Part shown: positions 33,741 through 45,320 of the stretch, in pieces
Position numbering within the stretch: the stretch's first letter is position 1
Layout: each line of letters opens with the position of its first letter
Assembly: GCA_024663395.1 (NCBI GenBank)
Contig: JANFAH010000014.1
Span: 372,001-436,000 of the forward strand
Length of the DNA stretch: 64,000 nt
Direction: 5' to 3'
Source: Pisolithus tinctorius
Lineage: Eukaryota; Basidiomycota; Agaricomycetes; Boletales; Pisolithaceae
The notes under the pieces: model-generated
Told to the model about the DNA's origin: nothing
Database searches by the model: none
Seen by the model: only the letters and a program-made list of their open reading frames with translations
Made by a program: the position numbers and the translations under genes

Positions 33741-33887
33741 CACATAAGACGGTCGAACGAAAACGTTCTGCAAAGGTGACGACACAGTACTTGGCGACTG
33801 ACCCGCATCCTTGGGATTTACCTCTTGCTTGAATTTTGACTGCGCTTGCTTGAGTTGTGTGAAGAAGTTGGTGAGATATGCCAACTC
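33741..33887 (-). pseudogene. Truncated prefoldin subunit 5 relic
   Basis: The minus strand reads [19 protein letters not shown], closely matching exon 2 of the intact prefoldin 5 gene at 42958-43060 ([19 protein letters not shown]). Similarity continues through the GNPKDAG-like end of the exon and into intron 2 (shared gtcgtcacctttgcag and aacgttttcgttc). A 16-base stretch of the exon (tgcgtagacaacgtgc in the parent) is deleted. Exon 1 and exons 3-4 are missing. Retention of intron sequence means a DNA-level copy, not a retrocopy. It lies between the RRP42 and fucosidase start codons. Confidence 0.72.
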
Positions 33888-36800
33888 CTGTCAGGATTAG
33901 CGAGGCCAAGTTCTCCGGCGGCGCCATCGACTACCATATGAATCAAGCACTCCACGCCCCACTCAAGGTTACCATCACCTCACACGCAACACGTTGGAGA
34001 CGGAACCCTTGCGCTGTGGCTCAGTTCACAATAGTTGAGTAGTGGACTGTATACCCAGTACAACGTCTCGGAGACCAACATGCTGGTCAGTCGGTTGTCT
34101 GAGTCCATCCCTACAACTCTTACACATCGGAACTCAAACAGGTATCCTACCTTGTGCCGGAGTGGTCATGGAAGGCGTTGTTGAGCGCCTTATGCGTTCC
34201 AAATCTATGTGGACCCTTGTTATCTTTCATCGAAACGGATCATCCATCGCTTGTCCCATTCTCGTCTTTGCAATTGCCGCTGAAAGACCTTTACAATAAC
34301 CAAGCTGCATCAGTCGACGGCACCACAGGTGACTTCGATGGACACGGAGGAACGTATCCTGCGCAACACCTGCCGACAGGTCCTTGGCATTACAACGGAA
34401 TCACTGTGCGTACTTCACTTCCGCTTCCGATCCTCCAAGCCCACCCTGGCCGTAGTATGATCTACCAACGAACTGGGGACTGGGATTGGACAACGTGGTC
34501 TCTAGTGGTCAAGTGATAACGCTGAACGAGCCAACCTATATCCACGAATTCCATATCGTATATGCGGGGGAGCAGCCTCTCTGTGAGTGCCGATCGTGAC
34601 CTTTATGGGTATATGCTGCACATCTCCTCAGGGGGGTTGAGTGAAAAATTTGAACTGCAGTATGAAGATGGGTCTATCAAGCACCTACAGTGTGCGTTTT
34701 ATCCTACTTCCTCCACTTTTTTTTTTTCCCTCAGTGTTGAATAGTTGGAGGGAAGAACTGGTGGAAATGGCCTTTCTTAGATTGGGGGGATATCCGAACG
34801 TAAGGGCGGAAGCGTCCTCGTTGTGTTTTGATCCCAAGTAATCCTCATACAGCCCCTTCCATTTTACGGATCACGGCGCATCAAAGAACATGAATACGAC
34901 ACACATGTATCAGCTATCCCTCCCTGTGCCGTCCAAGGCTCCACTGCGAAGCATAACACTTCCGGATACATCTCGTCACATAAACAAGTTGCATATATTC
35001 GCGCTGACGTTGACACCGTGTACCCATACCTCAGAAGCAACAGGTCCTGCCATTTCCATCCGTAACGCGCGCTTCACTACACTCTGGGAGGATGTCGACG
35101 GGGAACGATCACAGGTCGTCGAAATCACCATTGCAAATATCCTCCCAGCGAAATTTGCAACGTCACGCTACACTTCCATCCCTTCAAGGTATTCTATTGA
35201 GGTGGTCGGACATGGTTTGAAGACCGTCACACCAGGTCATATCTACCGACTCGTTCCTGGAGACCAGGCTCGCGTGGACGTCTTAGTACTGAACAGAAAC
35301 GGTTCAGGCAAGGCCACTGTTCGGATCAGGGATTCCCATGGAAATGTGGTCGGTACATCAGGGGACTGGCCTATCACTCCCTTGCGTGAGCACTGGACTC
35401 CTGAAGAGAGTGTTCTGGCAACGCACGAAACACCGACGTGGGTGAGTGCCATGTGACTTTGGTATTTTCATTGTTTCCTGACTTCTACCTCAGTGGAACA
35501 AAGCCAAATATGGGATTTTGTAAGTCGTACGGTATTTTTCCACTGTTTGTTACTCAAGGCACGTGTGCAAACCGATAGTATTCACTGGGGTCCTTATAGT
35601 GTACCGGGCTGGGTAGGTTGACGTTTCAATGCCCGTGCATGTGCCTCTTAATTTTCCCCAGGGTTCGCCTGGTGTTTATGCGGAGTGGTATAAGTACGTG
35701 GTGTAACTGCACGGTGTCCCCTCAGCTTACAATAATATCTTCAAGTTGGCACATGCACATCCAGGGCAGTGCTTTCTGGAGATATCATCTAGATACTTAT
35801 GGTCCAGTAAGGAAGCATGAGTTGCGTTGTTTCAGGGTACAGATATTAATCTCTCATCGCAGGAAATTGTTTATGATGATTTTATACATGATTTCACGGC
35901 GTCGGCGTGGGACCCTAGTGCCTGGCTGGACCTCATCGACGAAGCAGGAGCTAAATACTTTGTCTTCGTTACGGTAAGGCCTATTTTTTTTCTTAGAGGT
36001 CGACCTTCAAAACGTTTTGCCACCAGAAACATCACGATGGATACAGTCTCTTTGATACCAAAGAAACCACACATAGGGGAAGCGTTTATCTACCGCCGTA
36101 TCGTGATTTTTTGAAGGAGCTTATGGAGACCGCCAAGGCGGAGAAACCTCATATCCACAGAGGCACATACTATTCACTTCCTGAATGGTAGGTTATTTTT
36201 ATCGCTCTCTTCCCACCTATAGTTGACATCGATCCACAGGTACAACCCTTATTATGCGAAGTACGGATTTGACATATGGCCTGGAGGATTGGCGAACCAC
36301 CCTTACAAGCCGTCGGAAGTTGAGCCGTACACCGGAATGCTGAATATCACAGATTACCTCGATGACTTATTGTTGCCACATATGATTTCACTTGCTGTGG
36401 ATTATGAAACTGAGATCATGGTACGAAGTTTCTTGCATGCCGCAGCTCACTGGCGTGTTAATGTCAAATCAGTGGTGCGATATTGGAGGTCCTCACCGGA
36501 CACCAGAATTTGCAGCGGAATACTACAATAATGCAATGAAGCACGGTTATCAGGTCGTAATGAACGATCGTCGGTGGGGTTTTTCGATTCTGAGAACACC
36601 CAACTAATTGTGTTTGTTTCTGTCGTGCGTATGTAGGGTGTGGTGACGTGCCTGATTTCGATACCCCGGAGTATGCGAGGTACGGGAACATCCAAACGAG
36701 ACGCTGGGAGACCAGCGAAGGAATGGATCCATACAGTTATGGGTATAACTCCGCGACCCCTGCTTCCGCATACAAGAACGGTACTGCAATCATCCAGAAC

Positions 36801-37387
36801 ATAGTTGACATTGTAAGCAAGAATGGTAACTAGTAAGTCTGAACTTCATTGCCGTGTCCTCCGACCTCAAACCTTGCGCACCCAGCTTGCTGGACATTGG
36901 ACCGACGGCCGAAGGCGAAATCGTGGCTCCGATGGTTGAAAACCTCCTTGATGCCGGGAGATGGCTGAAGTATGCTGGGCGGTGTGTGTATGGGACTGTA
37001 CGCCAAAATTATTTGCTGGGTTGGACGTGTGTATTGATGATGCACTAGGATTATTGGTACCAAGGCTTCCAAGATGTTTCTGGTTCGGTGCGTTTCCTAA
37101 CCACGCCACATACCTTTTGTATCGTGGCTCTCGACAAACCCACCGGTGGCAAGCTGGTCGTGGATGTTGGCGACGCTGTTTTACCCCTCCAGCCAGGGGA
37201 CACCATCAGGTTACTTGGCCCAAAGAATCCCGGGGCCTTGGTCTCTAACAACGCCAATGCTGCATGGCAGGAGGACCGCGGGCTTGACTGGAAGTTGGAT
37301 GGTAGTGGAGTGTTGACCATTCAGGTTCCGGAGTCTCTGGTCGACCTGGTGGAGTATGCATGGGCATTTGAGGTTTCATATGCCTGA
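33878..37387 (+). CDS. GH29 alpha-L-fucosidase
   Basis: Cleaves terminal alpha-L-fucose from glycans. Core exons: 34142-34405, 34456-34582, 34632-34691, 34745-34799, 34853-35441, 35494-35519, 35579-35612, 35662-35693, 35746-35806, 35863-35973, 36027-36187, 36240-36420, 36473-36569, 36637-36832, 36886-36997, 37049-37387. Two upstream exons (33878-33967, 34035-34085) keep the frame (861 aa total) but are doubtful; an ATG at 33938 is an alternative start. Motifs: FDGHGGTYPAQHLPTGPWHY, NWWKWPFLDWGD, WWNKAKYGIFIHWGPYSVPGW, FVFVTKHHDGYSLFDT, RGTYYSLPEWYNP, MWCDIGGPHRTPEF (Asp the likely nucleophile), VMNDRCGDVPDFDTPEY, TRRWETSEGM, LLDIGPTAEGEI. No clear signal peptide is seen, odd for a fungal GH29. 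Confidence 0.88.
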
Positions 37388-38162
37388 AATGATAGTGTCC
37401 GAAAGTATGGTAGTGTGTATGATGGGAAGCTTGTATATCACTGTACGTTAGGAAATGCTGGCAAGCGAACAACTCACTTGGTGTGGACTGTGGTGCATCG
37501 GTATACCCACTAGGATAGTACCCGTAGGGTAACCTGACGACAAGCAGCCGCGCTATCGGGTTATGCCTTGCAAGCTCTCGTGAATCCTTAGCTGGAAATT
37601 ATTAGGACTTGTGTACACACATGAACGGAAGAGAAAGTTTCATTCAAGAAGATAGATTAAACGGACACTCGAAAAAAGGTACATAGGAGTCATACGGAAC
37701 TGTTCAGAATTCGGAAAACAAATACAAGGCCAGCAAGTGGTACATAGACCAGATCCGCCACAGCATGGGTACTTGGAACGGGGGAGAGCCACAGAAGAAG
37801 ACGAAAACCTGTTCTCTGCCCGGAAAGGGTCTATAAGCGCTGGACAAGAGAAACGTAAGCACTTGAAGCCGCCGACTGTCGTAGCTATCGTCCGTCGCAA
37901 GCCACCGCTCCCAAAAGGAGAATCAGGCCCACCGACGATGTTCTACATGCATGGAAGAACGTTTCTGCTACTGCGAGAGAAACTTGTACTCTGTAACCTG
38001 GCAAGACGGAAGTTACGTCCTTGTCCGTCTCGTCAACTTGGGACGAAAGAAACAAGTTAAACTCCTGAATCAAGAGACTTTTGCACGTTTAGAGAATACA
38101 ATCAGTTTAAACGAGAACGACGGATGGAACGGTACACACCTTTAACAGATCACATTCGACGC
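37388..38162. other. Convergent spacer with unassigned short frames
   Basis: Frames of 62-107 codons occur on both strands (for example a Cys-rich minus frame at 37640-37900), but none has a start context, intron structure or family resemblance that I trust. Confidence 0.45.
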
Positions 38163-39671
38163 CTATGTGTCAGGCTCCAATTTCTCACCTCTCGCAAGGA
38201 CCCTGACCACCTTGCTAGGCTGCGCAACCATTTCCATCATCTGCATTACTGCAGCAGGACGTTCCACGAGACCCGTTCCGCGAGTAGCAGGTGAACCGCC
38301 CACAGTGTGAGAGTTGCGCCTGCCACGCCCTCCCTGTCTCTTTCCCCTTTCGTCGTCGTCGCCATTCCGGAACTGACCGATCGGTGGCGCGCCCGCGAGG
38401 CATGGCTCGACTTCCAGAAGTTCTATACCGGCCTTGGCTGCCCAGTGCGCAACCAAGAGACCAGCTGAACGGGGTTCATACTTGTGTGAATGGGGGCCAG
38501 GCGCAGGAAGCGGAACTGGAGAGGCAATCTCTGGAGTGCAATCTGTTGTCTTGCCGACATGTGCTAGCGCCGAAGACTGGCCTAACACAGCCAGGACAAC
38601 TTGGGGTTTCTTCGAGGTGGTCTTCTCGAGCGTAGTAGAGACGTTGTCGACTTCCCAGCGGGCGCAGCAGATCATCCTGCGGACCCACTCTGGTGACCCG
38701 GATAGATGGAGGGGCTGCGCAATCGGTTTATCGCCGTCCTCGTCTGAATAAGTATCTTTAAATTCGATGCGATCCCAAGGCACGAAGGCGTCGTCTCGTT
38801 GGACCCTGATGCGAGGATTGGTCCCTACCTGCGCCTCCAAGATCCTCGATGCGGACCTTGCTCGCTGAGCAAGAGGGCTCGCTCCTTTCTTGAGCAAATC
38901 GAGTGTGTTCAGAGCTAGCAAGAATGATTATTAATTAACGACGGAACGACCGGTATCACACACACCTTCCAGAGGCACGATAACGATTTCTTCTCTCCCT
39001 TCTTTACACCATTTCTTGACTTTGTGGAGTCCATGTACGAGAACACTTGCGTCGAGCACGATGAGGTCAGCGTCCTTCGTCTCCCGCTGGTATTCGTGGG
39101 CCTTGTGCACTGGCTTTTCTGGGTAGTCTTTCCTAGGGGACTGTCTAGTTCCGGATGGTGCGGGTGCGCGCTGCTTCGCCGGATGATTTGCTGGTCCGCG
39201 CTTGTGGACAGTCCCTCCGACACCGGAGGTGTGCTCTCCGAATGGCTGGCGTCTATCACCAACATCCCTATCCCTATCCCGCGGAATATCTCTTCTTCCA
39301 GCTAAATTGGCATGTCCTTGGTGTGATACTGACTTCTCGAGTTGTTCTACTTGATGGCTGAGGAACGCAGCGCCGAGGGCGCGGGACATGGCAAGCTTGT
39401 TGTCGCTGTTGGTCTTGTTCGGCGGTACCGCGGAAGTCGACGTGGGCACCCTTTCCGACGGACTAATCGATTTGTGGGGCATTGTATTATTGGCGTTGGG
39501 GCGGCTGTGATGGTTGTGACTTGTGGTGATAGTGGGTATCTGCCCCGGTAGGAGTGTAGATGTTGCGTGGGTGGTTGGAATAGTTGACAACGGCGGCGGT
39601 GTAGCTCTCATGGCACTACCGCGCGGAGTGATGGCGGTCTTCGGAATAACTTGGGTCGTTGTCGTCGTCAT
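38163..39671 (-). CDS. PIN-domain protein of unknown role
   Basis: Two exons (39671-38966, 38914-38163) give 485 aa. The N-terminal 190 residues are low-complexity (Thr/Pro/Asn, then RDIPRDRDRDVGDRRQ). A PIN-like nuclease fold follows: DADLIVLDASVLVHGLHKVK with the first conserved Asp, EIVIVPLEALNTLDLLKKG, and later KYEPRSAGLLVAHWAAKAGI. This suggests an RNA-acting nuclease or a degenerate PIN module. The intron falls inside the domain (VPLE|ALNTLD). I do not recognise an ortholog with known function. An upstream coding exon cannot be ruled out. Confidence 0.75.
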
Positions 39672-40031
39672 ACCAGTTTGAGAAGGTGCCTGTCACCGGT
39701 GTGGTCAATTAAACACCAGAGTATGTAGTAGCTAGGGGGAGGGGGAGTGGCCAAACAACACAAGACAGGCTGTCGTCACTGCGGATGGAACTATTTATGT
39801 ATCCAACGATGCTGTGGCCAGAGCTGTATACTGAACTTTGCCAGATCTCTGCAATCACGGCAAACAACTACGTATGCTGTCCCTGATGAATAAATCGATC
39901 GACAAAGTGGTATCATCATCATCTCATGACGGCTTCGTAGGCAATGCTCAATGAAAACAAAGAAAGGAGAGCTGCACCAATGTAAGGGTTGCAGGGGCCT
40001 GTGATGGCCGAGATAGGCCAACGTACCCCGC
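39672..40031. other. Spacer
   Basis: Holds the promoter of the PIN gene and the 3-prime end of the DENN gene; no gene recognised. Confidence 0.5.
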
Positions 40032-42636
40032 TCACCCGAACCCGAGAAGTACACCCAGCAAGTCCTTCCACCCCCTCTTTACTACGACCTTCTTCCCACC
40101 TCCATACTCCTCCCCGAGCCACTCCAAGTAGCGTGCATCCAGAGAACTAAATGGACCAAGCTCAAACGAGAGAACGTCCCGCGGCGTGAGGTATATCACG
40201 TTGGTATCCGGCAAGGCCGGTGTAGAGGGGTCAGGTGTCTCCGCGATGGATGGAACGTCCACGAGCTGGCCCGTCGTTGCCATCGCACTGGCTCTGCCAG
40301 TCGCCGGAGAGGTCAACTCTGCAAGCCTGGAGAGTTGGAAACATGTGTTCGCATGGAACGTCTGTAGTAAGGCCAATGTCGTCCGTATCTGTCTCTCCAA
40401 CCGCTCTTCCCGGAACCTCCGCGCCACTGGATCGTCGGGCGCATGCATGGCGATACCATTATCCTCGATCGACATCCCCGAACCCGTGGACGCCTGGCGT
40501 CCGCGACTGCTGCTCTCGCTTGCACTTGAGCCTCCTCCCACACCAAGGGACATGCCCCGAGACCGCTTCATCCCCTTCACGTTTGGGCTCCCCTCAATTC
40601 CATTCGCCACCATGCTTGGCCTTCCCTCAATTCCCAATCCAATGTTCCTTACAAGAGGCCCATCTATGGTAAGGTCGTCGTCCCCAGTCAACCGTACTCC
40701 TCCCCAGTCAGCTTTCGATCCATCGGGATTCACGGTCGAATACGATTGCGTAGAGTTGCCGCGCCACGATCCTATCCAGAGCGATGCACATACAAGGCAG
40801 ACATCTTCATACACGCGCCACGCGTCTGCCCAGGACGAGAGTCCGGGAGATTTCGTCGTACCGGTACCTGCGACGACGGAACCGGAGGTCGGGTGTTTAA
40901 GCATAGGGGAATCGACAGGTGGACGACAGCATGTCGTTGGACAATCGGTCCCCCCGACGTCAAGTTGTAAGATACGCTCGAGTTCATTCCACTGCAGCAA
41001 CATGGGTAAATGGTTAGAGCACCGGACGAATGGAAGCAGACGGCAGTTGAGACACGCACGAGCCTAACGTCGCTCCACGTGAATCGGACAAGCGACAACC
41101 TGTGGGTAGGTCCTCGGGAGCCTGGCGACTGCTGGTGAATAGGCTTGGAAACATAAAGCGTTGGGCGAGTCGACCGCAAGGGGGTCGAAGTGGTTAAGTC
41201 GATCACAAGATCGTAATAAGATGGTTTTTCAAGAAATATCGCGTCAGTTGTGCCTAGCAAGGACAACCAAACCAGATGGGTCAACACACAAAGAATAGGC
41301 TGGTTGTGCCACGGTCAAGAAATAAGCAGACGCTTACATGCGATCCAGCCTCGACCGGTCTTCCCTTCATGATGCATCTTGTCAAGGTCGCTCAACGTGA
41401 CCATCCCAAGCACTGTGATGCCCTCCCTCGACCGACCGCTTAATCGTGTGGGAAGACCACTACCCCTGGCGCCCGATCCATCACTGTGTTCTCCCTCTTC
41501 GTCATCCGTGTCGTGCGGTCCACTACCACCATAGAAAGTTTTACATTGTGCCTCGAAACACAGATCTGCAGCCACGTGACAAAGTACGCACGCGGGCTCA
41601 ACAGGTGGAAGCGTGTATATTAGAATACGCCGTCTCCCTAACACGTGTTTGTATAGCGTGAGAGTAGAAGGCCCAAGGATGCGGAGGAGGTGCGGGAGAT
41701 GTAGTGTTGGAGTTGAAGGTGTCGGCGCGACGGCAGGCTTTTATGAATTATGACAACGTCAGCAGAGTCATTGATCGAGCATGATGACGAAGAACCACCC
41801 CAGACACGATTGATATAGATAAGGATGGGTGAAGGTCGAGTTAAAAGGACTTACGTTGTCTAGCTCGTAGCTCCAACCTCTCCACTGACCTGCGCCCCGA
41901 AGATCTGCTCTTCTGACCATTCTTTCCTCAAAGAATGCACGTGCGGGCTCCCAGTCACCAGCATCCTCCGACGGCTCAAGTACAACACCTTGATTCTGAT
42001 CGGACATACATATCCCCCTTTCTTCGACAGAAGTGTATATTTGGTCGATGAGTGCGTTCAGTGCGTCGACGTGTAACCATGGACGGGGGCGGGAAGAGCG
42101 TGCGAGTAGAACCCCTAGCGCGGAGAGGCGAAAACCACGTTGACCGTGCTCAGAGGTGCGTCTGCGGCGAAATACCGAGACGCCCGGATGAGTGTCTTTC
42201 GTGAAGTAACTATAGTGGCGTTCCGTGTCGCGTACAGTGTCAGACTTGTAGGGGTGTGGCAAATAAGCCGTTTGGAATAGAAACGCACACGACGTCATGG
42301 TTAACCAGGTGCAAACCGCTCGGCAGAGTGCTAAACTCCACGCCGTCGATGGAGAGGTCTGCATATGAACGTGCGGTTCTATTATAACGCTGGAAAGAGG
42401 GACCAAAACACGACATACCGTTACTTGCCTTTAGACACCAGTCCACGACGTTCCCCTTGGTGGGGTGGAACGAGGCATGGAAGATAGCGACTGATTGTCA
42501 CACGAGGGGTATTAATCGTGAGGACAGAAACGGAGTCACCGTGATGTGAGTGCACCGATACCAGAAACGTACGGCTACTGAACTGACCGATGTCCTGCGG
42601 TGGTCTGCCCAAGTCTGCCTTTTGTCCGTCTGACAT
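40032..42636 (-). CDS. DENND11/LCHN (Anr2)-like DENN protein
   Basis: Seven exons (42636-42573, 42490-42419, 42358-42289, 42209-41855, 41737-41338, 41253-41060, 40991-40032) give 704 aa. Recognisable family blocks are FHASFHPTKGNVVDW, LSIDGVEFSTLPSGLHLVNH, VYFTKDTHPGVSVFRRR, GFRLSALGVLLARSSRPRPW, GAGQWRGWSYELDN, ILGPSTLTLYKHVLGRRRIL and LEKPSYYDLVIDLT. This is the DUF2347/LCHN type of DENN protein, proposed to act in vesicle traffic or as an exchange factor; substrate unknown. Acidic and Ser-rich loops (DTDDEEGEHSDGSG) separate the blocks. It ends GWKDLLGVLLGFG. Divergent from prefoldin 5, with 178 bases between start codons. Confidence 0.8.
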
Positions 42637-42814
42637 GGTCGTCCTCGTCCCTGCTGCTGTCCTCGTCGCTGCGGACACTGCCAATATGTATGTATGGAGT
42701 ACTTGCACGAGTTTAAGGGAGTGCCCGGATTCCGATATCCGACTCGGAGGGGGGTCATGATCGCCAGGGGGGTCGACTCAGCCTCGAGTTGGTCTCATCG
42801 CGTCGACGTCCAGC

Positions 42815-43464
42815 ATGGCCAGCACCGCTCAGCCCCAGCAGATCAACATCGCTGATCTGGACTTACAGCAGCTTGCCGAAGTACGACGCCAACTCGAAGA
42901 GGTCATTAGGTGCCATTTCCAGGGTGTGCCCCACTCTAAGACTTTATTTCTTCACAGGAGTTGTCCCATCTCACTAACTCCTTCGCGCAACTCAAGCAAG
43001 CGCAGTCAAAATTTAAACAGTGCGTAGACAACGTGCAAGAGGTAAAACCCAAGAATGCAGGTCAGTTCGCTACTTTGTCGTCACCTTTTGCAGGAACGTT
43101 TTCGTTCAACTATCTCATTACTAGGCACGACGATACTCGTCCCGCTCACGAATTCTCTATATGTCCCTGGTAAACTGAGCGATCCGGAACACGTCATCGT
43201 CGATGTTGGCACGGGATACTACGTTAAAAAAGTGAGGCAGTTGCTTGGTTCACCTTACTACTCCAAAACTTACCAAACCAGACGCGAGAGGAGGCCCAAA
43301 AATACTACTCGGCCAAAGTCGAATACATCCGGAGTAACCTCGAAACCTTGTCGGAGACGATACAGAAGAAGCAGGAAAATGTAAACTATCTGATCAATGT
43401 CATGCAAGTCAAAATCGGGGAGCAGTCGCAGTCGCCAGCACAGGCGTCGAAGAGCAACCCGTAA
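42815..43464 (+). CDS. GIM5: Prefoldin subunit 5
   Basis: Alpha-class subunit of the prefoldin chaperone that hands actin and tubulin chains to CCT. Four exons (42815-42901, 42958-43060, 43125-43231, 43282-43464) give 159 aa. N-terminal coiled coil: [20 protein letters not shown] then [20 protein letters not shown]. The beta hairpin region reads [20 protein letters not shown] and [13 protein letters not shown]. The C-terminal coiled coil reads [20 protein letters not shown]. Size and order fit prefoldin 5. A decayed copy of its exon 2 lies 9 kb to the left at 33741-33887. Confidence 0.93.
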
Positions 43465-43546
43465 TTCGCCATGTATCCATATAATCAACCAATTCCATCG
43501 CTGTTTCGCTTCTTCGTTAGGTGACGCAGAGTTAGAAGAGGGCTTG

Positions 43547-43836
43547 TCACCTATAGTTGACGTCCGAGATAAACTCTGTGGAAATCGTACCGACCACCAC
43601 GACACTCTTGGACCGATCATCATCGATAGCGCACTTGACCTGGTCGACTGAAGATTTTGGGACACTGTAAATACTTAACACTCACTTCTTGTATAGCTTC
43701 CAGCTCGAAAGCCTGGGCGGTACTGCGAGAAACCAAAGCCCAGCAATTTAATGTCGTTTGTCTGGAAGAGTAAACCAGCATCTTCGACATCCAGGGCCGG
43801 CACGCACACTTGTCGCGACGTGCTCAGCTTCTGCAT
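43547..43836 (-). CDS. Putative small protein, unassigned
   Basis: Two exons (43836-43686, 43647-43547) joined by a GTGAGT/CAG intron of only 38 bases keep a frame of 83 aa. The sequence has residues such as DVEDAGLLFQTNDIKLLGFG and ends VVVVGTISTEFISDVNYR, which looks protein-like. The intron is shorter than its neighbours and I recognise no family, so this may be a remnant or a partial model. Upstream DNA on this strand runs into the BTB gene promoter. Confidence 0.35.
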
Positions 43837-43994
43837 GAATTATAGTCCATGCACACAAATTTTGGTGGCCCAGATTCCACTTCCTGAAAGAAGCACTATC
43901 CAGTTATGGCACTGGGCGCTCGATACAGCTACTTATAGCCTTATCGTAAAAGCCATCTTGGCTTCCACCAAAGCTTCACTCTCACTCTCCCACC

Positions 43995-44973
43995 ATGGCT
44001 CAGTCTCAGTTCCAAGACGATGAGTTTTACATGTCATTGGTCACTCTCCGAGTATGTCTCATTGACTAATGAATGCTATCGCGAGCTCACGTCTTCCAGG
44101 TGGAAGACCGCTTATTTAGGGTGCCCCGTCAGATCCTGGCAGCGCAGTCTCCTGTGTTCAAAGACATGTTTTCATTCCCACCTCCCCCTGATGAAGAGGT
44201 GGAGGGTTCAAGCGATGGGCGTCCAATTATTCTGCCAGATGTCGTGAAAGTGGATGAGTTCAAGCAGTTGCTAAGGGCGCTGCTCCCAACTAAGTGAGAA
44301 AAGTGCATTTTCCTCTCCGAAATGTACTGATCTATGTAGCTACCACGGCTCCCGCCTGCCCAAAGGCGACTTTGATGAGTGGATTTCTGTCTTGAAGTTA
44401 TCGCGGATGTGGCAGATGGACGACATTCAACGCGCAGCACTGGGGGTTCTCAAGCGCTACTCTACTGTAGAGAAGAGTGCGGCGGAGAAGCTTGCGCTTG
44501 CCATGAAGTACGAAATCAAGGATTGGATCATGCCTGCGATCGATGAATTAGCCCGGCGATCGGAACCGATTAGCGTCGAGGACGCCCAAATTCTCGGTCT
44601 GGAGACAGCTTTGAAGGTAGCTGCAGTGCGAGAGAGCACTTCCGAGCGTTTACGCCTCGCCGCGGGAAAGAAAAATGACTTCACTCCTCACATTAACAGG
44701 ATCTTCAACCTTCCTGGTACGTCAGTGCGCAGCCGTACTTCCAAGTCTGACCTATCAGAGCAGCCAGTACTCAGAACCAACAGTAATGCCTGCTGGGGAG
44801 CTGTCAAATGGCTGAGTCCGATGCATGCCCCGCACAGCACAGTGAACCTACTTAAGCCCATAGTGCCGCCCGTGTCCTCTAGTGCCAATAATTGTGCTCG
44901 TTTAATCATAATTTTGACATTAGATGGCAGGGGATGCACTGGTCTCTTCCCCTTATCTTTGTGTATCAAGTGA
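43995..44973 (+). CDS. BTB/POZ domain protein, tandem copy 1
   Basis: Three exons (43995-44051, 44100-44293, 44340-44973) give 294 aa. The BTB fold is seen in EDRLFRVPRQILAAQSPVFK, DMFSFPPPPDEEVEGSS and LLRALLPTN, followed by LSRMWQMDDIQRAALGVLKR and EKLALAMKYEIKDWIMPAID. This is the large BTB family of Agaricomycetes, often of unknown target; some act as Cul3 adaptors. The C-terminal 80 residues after NLPGTSV have no motif. The upstream 22-mer at 43953-43974 recurs before copy 2. Confidence 0.82.
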
Positions 44974-45320
44974 TCAGAAGTTTACTTCTTTGTCCTGATG
45001 AATGAAAGATACTGTCACACTTGCTATTGTCTTCCGTCGAGTCTTTGGTCTGCCCGGGGGAGACTACCACACCAGTGCATTGCGGGAGTCGGAAGTGCAT
45101 AGCAGATTTTGAGAGGAACAATTATCATCCTAAATCTACTCCAGATATCATACTCTGAGTGGATTTTACAGTGGTGCGCAGTTGCCCCTGCCACCCGCAA
45201 CTTCGACCCGAAATCCATCTCGAACCACCCTAACGGCAGTGGGTGCTGGATAACCATCTTGGCTTCCACCAAAGCACACGATCTCCCTTTTTCTACTTAC
45301 CATTGACAGTTGGATCGACG
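44974..45320. other. Spacer between BTB paralogs
   Basis: Contains the copy-2 promoter with ccatcttggcttccaccaaagc at 45254-45275, identical to 43953-43974 upstream of copy 1. No gene. Confidence 0.55.

Noticed and set aside
37640..38145. Cys-rich minus frame and plus frames as a small secreted protein
   Set aside because: No start context, no signal peptide and no consistent intron model; kept only as spacer content.
40186..41067. 293-codon plus-strand open frame
   Set aside because: Antisense shadow of the last DENN-protein exon; composition is what reverse-reading that exon gives.
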